Shown here: positions 19,384-28,473 of the stretch, piece by piece
Layout: every line of letters begins with the position of its first letter
How positions within the stretch are numbered: position 1 is the first letter of the stretch
Made by a program: the position numbers and the translations under genes
Notes under the pieces: model-generated
Databases searched by the model: none
What the model saw: the letters and a program-made list of their open reading frames with translations, nothing else
What the model was told of the DNA's origin: nothing
Source of the DNA: Teichococcus coralli
GTDB lineage: Bacteria; Pseudomonadota; Alphaproteobacteria; Acetobacterales; Acetobacteraceae
Length of the DNA stretch: 64,000 nucleotides
Reading direction: 5' to 3'
Assembly: GCF_009829925.1 (NCBI RefSeq)
Contig: NZ_SNVJ01000002.1
Location: 124,001-188,000 of the forward strand

Positions 19384-20283
19384 TCAGCCCAGCCCCGTCA
19401 GGCGCAGCGCCCGCAACACGTCTGGAACGGCATTCTCCACCGGCGCCGGCCGCGCCGGTGGAGCCGCCGGCTGCCCGATCCGGCGCAAAAGGTCGCCGAG
19501 GCCGGTGGAGGCCGCAGCGATGGGGGCGGCCGCAGGCTCACCGGCCAAGGAGGTGGTCACGGGCTGCGGCGGAGAGGAGAGCGCGGCCAGCAGCGGAGGC
19601 GGGCCGACGGGTGCCGAAGCCGGAAGGCCGGAGGGCGGCTGGACTGTCCCGAGCATGTTCAGCAAGGGCGGCAGCGCGGCGGGGGCGACCAATGGCCTGG
19701 AAAGCGCCTGGTTCAGTAAGGATGGCTGAAAGGGAATGCCGGCAGCCTGCTGCGCCTCGGCCGTCCGCAAGGCCGCCAGCAACGAGGCGGCGCCTCCCAG
19801 CGGGGACGGCGTTGAAGCGGCCGGCAACACCGATGGCGCCGCAGGCGGCAAGGGGGCGGTAAACGGCGGAGCAGCGTCCCGCGATGGCCCTCCGAGCGCG
19901 GGCGGAGCTTCGGGGCGTGGTGGCAGAAGCGCCGCATGCCGCTCCACCGCCGCCATGCCCAACTGCGGCATGGAAAGAGGATTTGGCCTGTGAGGAACAT
20001 CGCTACCAGATGCGGCCTGAGGAGAAACTTCTATCTCAGGTTGCTTTTTGAGGAGGTTTTCAACTCCAGGAACCAGTGGTAGTGTCGCCTCACCGGCGGA
20101 GACAAATGGGGGTTCCCCTGGAGCGGCGCCAGCAGGGAAGCCTGCCGGAAAATCCGGCTCAGTCACCTCGGAGGTTTCGCGGACGGGCTGATTCCCGAAG
20201 GAGCGGTAGCGGATGCCCGGCGTCTGCAATACCGAAACGACGCGAGCTATGTCCGTGTCCTGGCCCATTTTGCGCACTCTCAC
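19384..20283 (-). CDS. Proline-rich protein of the cellulose operon (BcsP/BcsH-CcpAx-like position)
   Basis: 299 residues, strongly enriched in Pro, Ala and Leu and largely disordered in appearance, with no signal peptide. Two short ordered-looking parts remain: an N-terminal DIARVVSVLQTPGIRYRSF and a C-terminal GLGDLLRRIG followed by VPDVLRALRLTGLG. The N-terminal pattern (Asp, short helix, Pro/Gly, YR-F) resembles the starts of the proline-rich accessory proteins BcsP and CcpAx (BcsH), and CcpAx also lies between the GH8 cellulase gene and bcsAB. I infer a scaffold for placing synthase complexes, possibly through BcsD. The GTG start at 20283 has AGGA just upstream; an ATG at 20268 is the alternative. 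Its first third is markedly less GC-rich than its neighbours. Confidence 0.7.
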   Translation of the reverse strand: MRVRKMGQDTDIARVVSVLQTPGIRYRSFGNQPVRETSEVTEPDFPAGFPAGAAPGEPPFVSAGEATLPLVPGVENLLKKQPEIEVSPQAASGSDVPHRPNPLSMPQLGMAAVERHAALLPPRPEAPPALGGPSRDAAPPFTAPLPPAAPSVLPAASTPSPLGGAASLLAALRTAEAQQAAGIPFQPSLLNQALSRPLVAPAALPPLLNMLGTVQPPSGLPASAPVGPPPLLAALSSPPQPVTTSLAGEPAAAPIAAASTGLGDLLRRIGQPAAPPARPAPVENAVPDVLRALRLTGLG

Positions 20284-20372
20284 GTTAGTTCCTCACGAGA
20301 AAATGCCCTTTCGGGAGCCGGGATGAAACCGGAGATTTCATATCGCTCCGGGAGTTTTGCTGCTTTTCTCAT
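20280..20372 (-). CDS. Possible 30-residue ORF between bcsZ and the proline-rich gene
   Basis: The ATG at 20372 overlaps the bcsZ stop (ATGA), and the TGA overlaps the GTG start of the next gene (GTGA). The frame therefore fills the gap exactly and would couple translation across it. The product starts MRKAAKLPERYEISGF and ends AFSREELT; it is charged and has no membrane segment. Codons such as AGA, AAA, TAT and CTA are unusual for this genome, so it could be a leader or a chance frame. I recognise no family. Confidence 0.4.
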   Translation of the reverse strand: MRKAAKLPERYEISGFIPAPERAFSREELT

Positions 20373-21421
20373 GGTGTGGTGGAAAGAGCACTCAGAATCA
20401 GAAGCTTAAGCACGGCCGAGTAGTAATCTTCACCTCCGCCGCTTCGCTCCGGGTCCGAATCGGGCACTGTGCCGTCGCAGACATAGCCGGCGACGGCCCG
20501 CATCCCGGCGGACGCGGGGTAGGGCGCGACGCGCTGGCTGAGCAGATCGGCCCAGGCTGGCACACCGCGATGCGCGTGATCGCGCCAGAAGCCCATGGCC
20601 GCCTGCGCGGCCGGCTCCGCCTCCAGGCCCGCCCAGCGCAGGTAGAGGGGAACCCGCACCGCATCATAGGAAAAGCGGGGCGGCCACCGGCGCGGCAGCG
20701 ACAGCGCACCATCGTTCCGGCCGAGCGCCAGCCAGTCCGGCGGCAGGTTCCAGCGGCCGAAGCGGGCCCGCCGCAGCAGCACCAACCCGTCCCTGGCCAA
20801 CCGCAACCAGGCGGGGTCGGGCACGGCGCGCGCCAGCACGCCAACCAGGGGAAAGGCGTAGTAGGACGGGTTGAGCACCACGTCCTCCACCTCCTCGAAG
20901 CCATGCACGCCCGGCAGCAGCACCGTCAGGCCCGCGACCTCGCGCACCAGCAGCCGGAGCACGTCGCGCGCCATGGCGGCGCCCACCTCGGTGTAGCCGG
21001 CTTCTCCCCAGCGGCTGCCCGCCAGAAGCAGCGCTGCTGCCACGAAGAGGTCGCCGTCGGCGGCGTTGTTGCGGTCGGGCACCGCGTCCGCGGCGCCTGG
21101 CTGGAAGCGCCATGCCAGCAGCCGGTCCTGCGGGCGTTGCAGGACATGTTGCGTCCAGTTCCAGAGCAGGTCGAAGCTGGCGCGGTCGCCGCAACGCTCG
21201 GCGCAGAACATCGCCCAGCCCTGCCCCTCGGAGTGAGAGACACCGCCGTTGCCGGTGTCCACCACCCTTCCCTCCGGCCGGATGAAGCCTTGCCGGAAGG
21301 CATTCCAGGCGGCGAGGAAGGTCGCCGAAGGCTGCGCCGCGACCGCTGGCGCCGCGACGGGAATCGTCAGCGGCGCGGCCAGGGCGGCAAGCAGCACACG
21401 ACGGGGCAGGAGCGGCGACAT
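20369..21421 (-). CDS. bcsZ: Periplasmic endo-1,4-beta-glucanase BcsZ (GH8)
   Basis: 350 residues with a signal peptide (about residues 1-29, ending APAVAAQ). The family-8 hydrolase signature is clear: GGVSHSEGQGWAMFCAE with the likely general acid E65, and NNAADGDLFVAAALLLAG with the candidate base among D122 and D124. BcsZ/CMCax trims glucan chains during export and is needed for good cellulose assembly. It is the first gene of the minus-strand cellulose operon and is joined to the next genes by tight spacing. Confidence 0.92.
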   Translation of the reverse strand: MSPLLPRRVLLAALAAPLTIPVAAPAVAAQPSATFLAAWNAFRQGFIRPEGRVVDTGNGGVSHSEGQGWAMFCAERCGDRASFDLLWNWTQHVLQRPQDRLLAWRFQPGAADAVPDRNNAADGDLFVAAALLLAGSRWGEAGYTEVGAAMARDVLRLLVREVAGLTVLLPGVHGFEEVEDVVLNPSYYAFPLVGVLARAVPDPAWLRLARDGLVLLRRARFGRWNLPPDWLALGRNDGALSLPRRWPPRFSYDAVRVPLYLRWAGLEAEPAAQAAMGFWRDHAHRGVPAWADLLSQRVAPYPASAGMRAVAGYVCDGTVPDSDPERSGGGEDYYSAVLKLLILSALSTTP

Positions 21422-21637
21422 GCCGGCACCCTAGGTGGGAAGTCTTGCCAGGAGGTTGATGGAAGGGGCCAGGACGGCCTCAGCCTGCCTTCCTCCCGCC
21501 CCGGTTCTCGCCCCTCCCCTCGGGCATGCCGGCCGATCCCGTGATGCGGCGGGTCGAGCCGGCGCGTGCGGCTGCTTGCGGGGCGGGCCGGCGGCACTTT
21601 CCGGTCCTGACGCGGCAGGACGCCCCGGCCCGGCGCC

Positions 21638-22342
21638 TCAGCCGGCGGCGGTGAGCCATTCGCGCAGCAGGGCGGCAGCGGTTTCGGGCTGCTCCATGGT
21701 GGGCAGATGGCCGCAGCGGGGGATCCGCACCAGCCGCGCCTGCGGGATGGCGTCGGCCATCTCCTCGGCAAGCTCGGGCGGCGTCAGGATGTCCTGCTCG
21801 CCAACCGCCACCAGGGTGGGCTGGCGGATCTCCGGCAGCAGGGAAAGCGAGTCCGGCCGGTGCAGGATGGCGTGCTGCTGGCGCAGGAAGGCGTCGCGCC
21901 CGACCCGCTCCGCCATGGCGCGCACCTCGTCGCCGAGCGGGCCGTCCACCGCGTCCGGATGCAGCAGGCTGGGAAGCAGCCGAGGCGTCACCCCCCGGAA
22001 CTGGCCGCTGCGGGTCAACGCCATCAGCGCCTTGCGGCGGCGGGCCGCCTCCGGCGCGTCGGGCCGCGCCGAGGTGTCGAGAAGCGCCAGCCGGGTCACC
22101 CGCTCCGGCGCCTGCCGCATGATCTCCAGGGCGACGTAGCCGCCCATGGACAACCCCGCCAGCGCGAAGCGGGGCGGCGCGAGCGCCAGCGCCCGGGCCG
22201 CCATGGCACCCACGCTGTCGTCCAGCGTCAGGTCGGCGATCCGCGCCTCGGCCAGGTTCCCGAGGATCGCCACCGGGTCGCGCCAGAGCCGGGCATCGCA
22301 AAGCAGGCCGGGAAGAAGCAGCAGGTCGTGGGGCTCGTGCAT
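21638..22342 (-). CDS. Alpha/beta-fold hydrolase
   Basis: 234 residues in a single alpha/beta-hydrolase domain. HDLLLLPGLLCDARLW forms the first strand and oxyanion turn, LAGLSMGGYVALEI holds the nucleophile serine elbow (GLSMGG), GEQDILTPPELAEEM supplies the acid, and PRCGHLPTMEQPE the catalytic histidine. The substrate cannot be predicted. The open frame extends upstream, but ATG 22342 opens directly into the domain. It is divergent from the DEAD-box helicase across about 110 bases. Confidence 0.85.
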   Translation of the reverse strand: MHEPHDLLLLPGLLCDARLWRDPVAILGNLAEARIADLTLDDSVGAMAARALALAPPRFALAGLSMGGYVALEIMRQAPERVTRLALLDTSARPDAPEAARRRKALMALTRSGQFRGVTPRLLPSLLHPDAVDGPLGDEVRAMAERVGRDAFLRQQHAILHRPDSLSLLPEIRQPTLVAVGEQDILTPPELAEEMADAIPQARLVRIPRCGHLPTMEQPETAAALLREWLTAAG

Positions 22343-22452
22343 GGCGCAGATGCAGTTACGCCGCCTGGAAAGCCACCGCAACCGGTCGAAAACCTTGCCA
22401 ATCCGGTGCGGGCGGCGCATATCCACCGCTGAATGGCCGGAGGACGGGCCGC

Positions 22453-24201
22453 GTGGCTTGCGCGGGGCCTCCTGATGCACATCCCGCCGCGTGCCGGCGA
22501 AGGAACCGACTGCCCTTGAGCGATCAGCCTGACGCGACCGCGCCCAGCGTGGCCGAGACCGAACATTACGATGACCTGAACACCTCGGCCGGCGCCGCGC
22601 CGGCCGTGGATATCGCGCGGCCCGACGAGTCGGCCGCCCCCGCGCCCCCGCGCGCCACCTTCGAGGATCTCGGCCTGTCCGAGCCCCTGCTGCGTGGCGT
22701 CGTCGAGGTCGGCTACATCCACCCCACGCCCATCCAGGAGCAGGCCATCCCGGTCGTGCTGATGGGGCGGGACGTGCTGGGCTGCGCACAGACCGGCACC
22801 GGCAAGACCGCCAGCTTCGTGCTGCCGATGATGGACATCCTGGCCGGCTCCCGCGCCAAGGCCCGGATGCCGCGCTCGCTGATCCTGGAGCCGACGCGCG
22901 AGCTGGCCCTGCAGGTGGCGGAGAACTTCGCCAAGTACGGCCAGCACATGAAGCTGAACTATGCCCTGCTGATCGGCGGCGAGAGCATGTCCGACCAGAC
23001 CGACGCGCTGAACCAGGGCGTGGACGTGCTGATCGCCACGCCAGGCCGCCTGCTCGACCTGTTCGAGCGGGGGCGGGTCATGCTGGCCGACTGCAAGGTG
23101 CTGGTGATCGACGAGGCCGACCGCATGCTGGACATGGGGTTCATCCCCGATGTCGAGCGCATCGTCTCGCTGCTGCCGCCGCTGCGCCAGACGCTGTTCT
23201 TCAGCGCCACCATGGCGGCCGAGATCCGCAAGCTGGCCGACGCCTTCCTGCAGAACCCCAAGGAGATCACCGTCTCCGCCCCCGCCTCGGTGGCGACGAC
23301 GATCACCGCCGGCGTCGCCCTCGTGCAGCCGCACGACAAGCGCGAGGCCCTGCGCCGGCTCATCCGCAGCGAGGACGTGCAGAACGCCCTGATCTTCTGC
23401 AACCGCAAGCGCGACGTGGACGTGCTCTACAAGAGCCTGACCAAGCATGGATTCCAGGCGGGCGCGCTGCATGGCGACCTCGCCCAGTCCGTGCGCTTCG
23501 CCACGCTGGAGAAGTTCAAGGCGGGCGAGCTGCGGCTGCTGGTCTGCTCGGACGTGGCGGCACGGGGCATCGACATCGGCGGTCTCAGCCATGTCTTCAA
23601 CTTCGACGTGCCGTTCCGCGATGAGGACTACGTCCACCGCATCGGCCGCACCGGGCGCGCCGGGCGCGAGGGGCGCGCCTTCACCATCGCGACGGCGGAC
23701 GACGTGAAGCTGGTTAGCGCCATCGAGAGCCTCACCGGCAAGCCGATCCCGCGCATCGAAATCCCGGGCCTCGACCCGGTGACCGCGGAGGAGTTGGCGG
23801 AGGCGGCCAGCGCACCACGCGGCCGTGGCCGCGGCAGGCCGGCCGCCAAGGGCCGTGAGCGGGAGGAGCGCCCGCGACGGGAGGCCCGCGGCGGCGAGCG
23901 TGGCCCGAGCCGCGTGCGCGAGGAGCGTCCGGCCCGCCCCGAGGCCGAGGCACGCCCCGCCGAGCTGCGCCCGGCCGAGGAGGTGCGCCCGCCGCGCCGC
24001 GAGGACCGGCGCCGTGACCGCCGCGAGGACCGGCAGGAGCGCCGCGAGGACCGGCGCGACGATCTTGGCCCGCCGGTGCGCGGCTTCGGCGACGCGATTC
24101 CGGCCTTCATGCTGATCCCCATCCCGCGTCCGCAGCGCGAGGCGGCCACCGCCGTTCCCGCTGCCGCGCCGGAGGACCCGGCGGACAGCGCGGCGGCCTG
24201 A
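22453..24201 (+). CDS. DEAD-box ATP-dependent RNA helicase (RhlE-like)
   Basis: 582 residues. After a low-complexity N-terminus come the helicase motifs: [16 protein letters not shown] motif HPTPIQEQA, motif [33 protein letters not shown], and in the second RecA domain [11 protein letters not shown] and [13 protein letters not shown]. The last 130 residues are dominated by Arg, Glu and Pro, a charged tail that probably binds RNA and appears in RhlE-type helicases. GTG 22453 has GGAGG nine bases before it; an in-frame TTG at 22516 preceded by AAGGAA is a credible alternative and would remove 21 atypical residues. Confidence 0.93.
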   Translation: MACAGPPDAHPAACRRRNRLPLSDQPDATAPSVAETEHYDDLNTSAGAAPAVDIARPDESAAPAPPRATFEDLGLSEPLLRGVVEVGYIHPTPIQEQAIPVVLMGRDVLGCAQTGTGKTASFVLPMMDILAGSRAKARMPRSLILEPTRELALQVAENFAKYGQHMKLNYALLIGGESMSDQTDALNQGVDVLIATPGRLLDLFERGRVMLADCKVLVIDEADRMLDMGFIPDVERIVSLLPPLRQTLFFSATMAAEIRKLADAFLQNPKEITVSAPASVATTITAGVALVQPHDKREALRRLIRSEDVQNALIFCNRKRDVDVLYKSLTKHGFQAGALHGDLAQSVRFATLEKFKAGELRLLVCSDVAARGIDIGGLSHVFNFDVPFRDEDYVHRIGRTGRAGREGRAFTIATADDVKLVSAIESLTGKPIPRIEIPGLDPVTAEELAEAASAPRGRGRGRPAAKGREREERPRREARGGERGPSRVREERPARPEAEARPAELRPAEEVRPPRREDRRRDRREDRQERREDRRDDLGPPVRGFGDAIPAFMLIPIPRPQREAATAVPAAAPEDPADSAAA

Positions 24202-24338
24202 GCGCTGCGCCGCGCGGCCGGCCGCCAGCCGGTTGCCGCGCGGCCGCGGCGGCGTCAATCTCCGGCCCCTGGCGCCGCCCCGGCGGCGCCGTTCCGCTGA
24301 TGTTTCGCCGGCTGCCGGCCCTTCCAGGAGAGAACGTT

Positions 24339-25529
24339 ATGAATGTCGTGACCCAGAGCGCCCGACCGAGCTTCGTGTGGGACGACGCCCTGCTGCTGGA
24401 AGACCAGCTCTCCGAAGACGAGCGCATGATCCGCGATGCGGCGCATCAGTACTGCCAGGAGAAGCTCTTCCCCCGCGTGCTGGAAGCCAACCGCCATGAG
24501 GTCTTCCATCGGGAGATCATGAACGAGTTCGGCGAGATGGGCTTCCTGGGCGCGACCCTCGACAGCCATGGCTGCGCCGGCGTCAACTACGTCTCCTACG
24601 GCCTGATCGCCCGCGAGGTCGAGCGGGTGGACAGCGGCTACCGTTCCGCCTTCTCCGTGCAGTCCTCGCTCGCCATGTTCCCGATCTGGGCCTATGGCAC
24701 GGACGCGCTGAAGGACCGCGTGCTGCCTGGCATGCAGAAGGGCGAGCTGGTCGGCTGCTTCGGCCTCACGGAGCCGGATGCCGGCTCCGACCCGGGCTCG
24801 ATGCGCACCCGCGCCAGGAAGGTGGATGGCGGCTACCTGCTCTCCGGCTCCAAGACCTGGATCACCAACTCGCCGATCGCCGACATCTTCGTCGTCTGGG
24901 CCAAGGACGAGGCCGGCGACGTGCGCGGCTTCGTGCTGGAGAAGGGCGCCAAGGGCCTGACCGCGCCGAAGATCGAGGGCAAGTTCTCGCTCCGCGCCTC
25001 CACCACCGGCATGATCATGATGGAGGAGGTGTTCTGCCCGGAGGAGAACAAGCTCGACGTGAAGGGGCTGAAGGGGCCGTTCTCCTGCCTCAACCGCGCC
25101 CGCTACGGCATCGCCTGGGGCGCGCTGGGCGCCGCCGAGTTCTGCTGGCACGCCGCCCGCAACTATACCATGGATCGGAAGATGTTCGGCCGCCCCCTGG
25201 CCGCGACCCAGCTCATCCAGAAGAAGCTGGCGGATATGCAGACCGAGATCACCCTCGGCCTGCACTCCGTGCTGCGGCTCGGCCGGCTGTTCGACGAGCA
25301 CCGCGTGGCGCCGGAGATGATCTCGCTCTGCAAGCGCAACTCCTGCGGCAAGGCGCTCGACATCGCCCGCGTGGCGCGTGACATGCACGGCGGCAACGGC
25401 ATCGCCGACGAGTACCATGTGATCCGCCACGTCATGAACCTGGAGGCGGTGAACACCTACGAGGGCACCCACGACGTGCATGCCCTCATTCTGGGCCGCG
25501 CGCAGACCGGCCTGAACGCCTTCGGCTGA
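24339..25529 (+). CDS. gcdH: Glutaryl-CoA dehydrogenase (acyl-CoA dehydrogenase family)
   Basis: A 396-residue flavoenzyme that oxidises and decarboxylates glutaryl-CoA to crotonyl-CoA in lysine, tryptophan or benzoyl-CoA degradation. Diagnostic segments are [55 protein letters not shown] and the C-terminal [16 protein letters not shown] with its catalytic glutamate. The AGGAG site at 24326-24330 selects ATG 24339 rather than the in-frame ATG at 24300. No transferase or other pathway gene adjoins it. Confidence 0.93.
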   Translation: MNVVTQSARPSFVWDDALLLEDQLSEDERMIRDAAHQYCQEKLFPRVLEANRHEVFHREIMNEFGEMGFLGATLDSHGCAGVNYVSYGLIAREVERVDSGYRSAFSVQSSLAMFPIWAYGTDALKDRVLPGMQKGELVGCFGLTEPDAGSDPGSMRTRARKVDGGYLLSGSKTWITNSPIADIFVVWAKDEAGDVRGFVLEKGAKGLTAPKIEGKFSLRASTTGMIMMEEVFCPEENKLDVKGLKGPFSCLNRARYGIAWGALGAAEFCWHAARNYTMDRKMFGRPLAATQLIQKKLADMQTEITLGLHSVLRLGRLFDEHRVAPEMISLCKRNSCGKALDIARVARDMHGGNGIADEYHVIRHVMNLEAVNTYEGTHDVHALILGRAQTGLNAFG

Positions 25530-25621
25530 GCCTGCCGGGGCCCGGCGGCGGAAGGGTGACGCTTCCGCCGCCGGATCCGCCTGCTGGCGCGCCCGCCGTC
25601 ACAGGAAAACCCACGACCACA

Positions 25622-26923
25622 ATGAACGCCGTTTCCCTGACGATCGAGAGCCTCGGCGCGGGAGGCGACGGCATCGCGCGCGACGCGGAGGGCCGTCCGC
25701 TCTTCGTGCCCGGCACGCTGCCCGGCGAGGCGGTGCGCGCCACTCCGGGTGGCCGCCGCGGCGAGGGCAGCCTCGCCACCCTGGACGAGGTGCTCGCGCC
25801 CAGTCCCGACCGCGTGGCGCCCCCCTGCCCCCATTTCCCGGCCTGCGGCGGCTGCGCGATGCAGCACTTCGCCGCCGCGCCCTATGCGGCGTGGAAGCGG
25901 GCTCGGCTCGGCGAGGCGCTGGCCCGCGCCGGCTTCGAGGATGCGCCGGTGGCGGAAACCCGCGTCACCCCTCCCGCCACACGGCGCCGCGCCGACCTCG
26001 CCCTGCGGCGGCGCGCCGATGGCAGCGTCGTGCTCGGCTTCCACGAGGCGGGGGGAGCCGCGGTGGTGGACCTCGCCACCTGCCTGGTGCTCGACCCCGC
26101 CCTGGTGGCGCTGTTCGAGCCCTTGCGGGCGTTGCTGCGAGGGCTGCAGGCCTTCCGGCGCGAGGGCTCGGCGGTGCTGAACCTGCTGGACACCGGCCCC
26201 GACCTGCTGCTGCGCCTCGACGGCACGCCCGGCACTGCCGACCGCGCCAGCCTCGCCGCCTTCGCGGGCGCACAGGGGGTGCCGCGCATCGCCGGCGCTT
26301 CGCCGAAGGGGGGCGCCACGGAGACACTGGCGCAGCTTGGCCCGGTTTCCATCGCGCTGGGCGGCGTGCCGGTGGCGCCGCCGCCCGGCGCCTTTCTGCA
26401 GGCGACGCCGCAGGGGGAGACCGCCATTGTCGAGGCGGTGCTCAACGGTTTGCCAAAGAAGCTCACCGCCAAGACGCGGATCGCCGAGCTGCATGCCGGG
26501 CTGGGCACCCTCTCCTTTCCCCTCGCCACGCGCGCCCGCGTCACGGCCTATGAGGGTTCCGCGGACGCCGTGGCGGCGTTGGACGCCGCCGCGCGCAAGG
26601 CGGGTGGACGCGTCGCGGCGGTGCGGCGCGACCTGGCGCGGCAGCCGCTGATGGCCAGGGAGCTGGATGGCTTCGCGGCGCTGGTGCTGGACCCGCCTTA
26701 CGCCGGGGCGGCCGACCAGATGCCGGCGCTCGCCCGCAGCAGCCTGCAGCGCATCGTCTATGTCTCCTGCAACCCGGCGGCACTGACCCGGGATGCCAGG
26801 CTGCTGCACGCCACCGGCTGGAGGGTCGCGCAGGCCACGCCGATCGATCAGTTCCTCTGGTCCACCCAGCTGGAAGCGGTGGTCGCCTTCGAACGGGAGC
26901 GCCGAGAAGCCCGCGCGTCTTGA
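25622..26923 (+). CDS. Class I SAM-dependent RNA (uracil-5-)methyltransferase, TrmA/RlmD type
   Basis: 433 residues. An N-terminal TRAM-like part is followed by the iron-sulfur motif CPHFPACGGCAM (C69, C75, C78), with a fourth cysteine in DLATCLVLDP. The methyltransferase half has AELHAGLGTLSFPLA for SAM binding, LVLDPPYAGA, and the catalytic cysteine in IVYVSCNPAALTRD. Members methylate C5 of a uridine in rRNA or tRNA; RlmC/RlmD are the closest guess because of the cluster motif. A GTG at 25556 would lengthen it by 22 residues of proline-rich sequence. It may be co-transcribed with the next gene, 59 bases downstream. Confidence 0.9.
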   Translation: MNAVSLTIESLGAGGDGIARDAEGRPLFVPGTLPGEAVRATPGGRRGEGSLATLDEVLAPSPDRVAPPCPHFPACGGCAMQHFAAAPYAAWKRARLGEALARAGFEDAPVAETRVTPPATRRRADLALRRRADGSVVLGFHEAGGAAVVDLATCLVLDPALVALFEPLRALLRGLQAFRREGSAVLNLLDTGPDLLLRLDGTPGTADRASLAAFAGAQGVPRIAGASPKGGATETLAQLGPVSIALGGVPVAPPPGAFLQATPQGETAIVEAVLNGLPKKLTAKTRIAELHAGLGTLSFPLATRARVTAYEGSADAVAALDAAARKAGGRVAAVRRDLARQPLMARELDGFAALVLDPPYAGAADQMPALARSSLQRIVYVSCNPAALTRDARLLHATGWRVAQATPIDQFLWSTQLEAVVAFERERREARAS

Positions 26924-26982
26924 CCGCGGCCGCAGCCTCCCCACCCTTGGGAAAGGGGCAGCGCGCCCCAAGGGAGGTCTCG

Positions 26983-27984
26983 ATGGAATTCGACCGACGC
27001 AGCCTGCTGCAAGCCGCCGGCCTGGCGCTGGCGGCACCCGCCCTTCTTCGCCTTGGCCTGGCGGAGGCGCTGGCGCAGGGCGCGCCCTCCACACCCTCTT
27101 CCGGCCCCTCCGCGCAGGCGCCGGGCTTCTACCGCTTTCGCCTGGGCAGCCGGGTGGTCACGCTGCTGAACGACGGCTTCGGCAGCCGTCCCAACCCGAC
27201 CCAGGGCTTCGTGCGCAACGTTGAGCCCGCCCAGGTGGAGGCCGCCCTGCGCGAGGCCTTCCTGCCCACCGAGCAAATGCCCATTCCCTACACCGCCACG
27301 GTGCTGGAAACGCCGCAGGGGCTGGTGCTGTTCGACACCGGCACCGGCGGGCAGCTCGGCCGGACGGCGGGCAACATCCCGGCGAACATGCGCGCTGCCG
27401 GCTTCTCCCCGGATGACATCGCCATGGTGGTGATGACGCATTTCCACGGCGATCACATCTCCGGCCTGACCGATGCCGCCGGCAATCCCACCTTCACCAA
27501 GGCCGAGATCGTCGTGCCGAAAATGGAGTGGGACTTCTGGATGGACGACGGCCAGATGAGCCGGGCGCCGCAGGGCATGAAGGGCGCCTTCGAGAACGTC
27601 CGCAAGCGCTTCGCACCCTACCAGGGGCGCCTCCGCCAGATCGAAAGCACGGCCGAGGTGGCGCCGGGAATCCAGGCGCAGCCGACCTTCGGGCACACGC
27701 CGGGCCATACCAGCTACCTGCTCTCGGACGGCAACGAGCAGGTCATGCTGCTGGGCGACGTCACCAACCGGCCTGAACTGAACCTGGCGCATCCAGGCTG
27801 GCACCTGGTCTTCGACATGGATGCGGCACAGGCGGAAGCGACGCGCCGCAAGGTTTTCGACCGGATTGCCGAGGAGCGCATGCGCTGCATCGGCTACCAC
27901 TTCCCCTTCCCGGCGAATGGCTATGTTGCCAAGGAGGCGGAGGGCTACCGCTTCGTGCCGGCGAACTGGTCGAGCGAGGCCTGA
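26983..27984 (+). CDS. Exported metallo-beta-lactamase-fold hydrolase
   Basis: 333 residues with a Tat-like signal peptide (MEFDRRSLLQAAGLALAAPA). The zinc motif THFHGDH is at residues 152-158, with further ligands in FGHTPGHTSY and LLGDVTNR. The shape is that of the periplasmic lactonase/arylesterase-like branch (quorum quenchers, methyl-parathion-hydrolase relatives), but the substrate cannot be assigned. AAGGGAGG before 26983 fixes the start and excludes the longer frame from 26920. It converges on sufA. Confidence 0.87.
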   Translation: MEFDRRSLLQAAGLALAAPALLRLGLAEALAQGAPSTPSSGPSAQAPGFYRFRLGSRVVTLLNDGFGSRPNPTQGFVRNVEPAQVEAALREAFLPTEQMPIPYTATVLETPQGLVLFDTGTGGQLGRTAGNIPANMRAAGFSPDDIAMVVMTHFHGDHISGLTDAAGNPTFTKAEIVVPKMEWDFWMDDGQMSRAPQGMKGAFENVRKRFAPYQGRLRQIESTAEVAPGIQAQPTFGHTPGHTSYLLSDGNEQVMLLGDVTNRPELNLAHPGWHLVFDMDAAQAEATRRKVFDRIAEERMRCIGYHFPFPANGYVAKEAEGYRFVPANWSSEA

Positions 27985-28003
27985 AACACCGGCGGCAGTT
28001 TGC

Positions 28004-28022
28004 GGGGCGACACCGTCGCCCC
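28004..28022. terminator. Bidirectional hairpin between MBL-fold gene and sufA
   Basis: A perfect eight-base stem GGGGCGAC/GTCGCCCC with an ACC loop lies between two convergent genes. Its GACACC-like centre resembles the hairpin at 6404-6426. Confidence 0.6.
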
Positions 28023-28080
28023 GTCGGCGGCCCAGAGGAGCGGCGCCCCTTCCCTGGAGCCTTCGGAAAGGCTTCCGCCG

Positions 28081-28449
28081 TCAGACGTGGAAGCTTTCCC
28101 CACAGCCGCAGCGCCCCTTCTCATTCGGATTGGTGAAGGTGAAGCCGGCGGACATGGCCTTCACCTCGTAGTCCATGGTGGTGCCGATCAGGAACAGAGT
28201 GGCCTTGCGGTCCACCAGGATCGCCAGGCCCTTGTCCTTCACCACCTCGTCGGCGGGGCCGGGGGCGTCGGCCCAGGTGAGATCATAGGCCATGCCCGAG
28301 CAGCCCTTGGTGCTGACGCTGATGCGCAGCAGCTTGCCCTCCTGCGCGCCGGCATAGAGCTTGCGCAGGCGCTCGGCGGCGGCCTCGGAAAGCTGCATCA
28401 GCGGAGGCAGGGCGCGGGCGGGACGGGGCGTCGTCGTGGTGGTGCTCAT
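28081..28449 (-). CDS. sufA: Iron-sulfur assembly A-type carrier (SufA/IscA/HesB family)
   Basis: 122 residues. After a 25-residue variable N-terminus comes the HesB domain, with the three conserved cysteines in STKGCSGMAYDL and the C-terminal CGCGESFHV. A-type carriers pass newly built clusters from SufBCD to target proteins. It is the last gene of the minus-strand suf operon, 24 bases after sufT. Confidence 0.93.
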   Translation of the reverse strand: MSTTTTTPRPARALPPLMQLSEAAAERLRKLYAGAQEGKLLRISVSTKGCSGMAYDLTWADAPGPADEVVKDKGLAILVDRKATLFLIGTTMDYEVKAMSAGFTFTNPNEKGRCGCGESFHV

Positions 28450-28473
28450 CTTGGCCTCAAAAGTGGCGAGGGC

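Noticed and set aside
24202..24300. GC-rich repeats after the helicase gene as a regulatory RNA
   Set aside because: Several short complementary GC blocks exist, but no single stable arrangement or known motif stands out.
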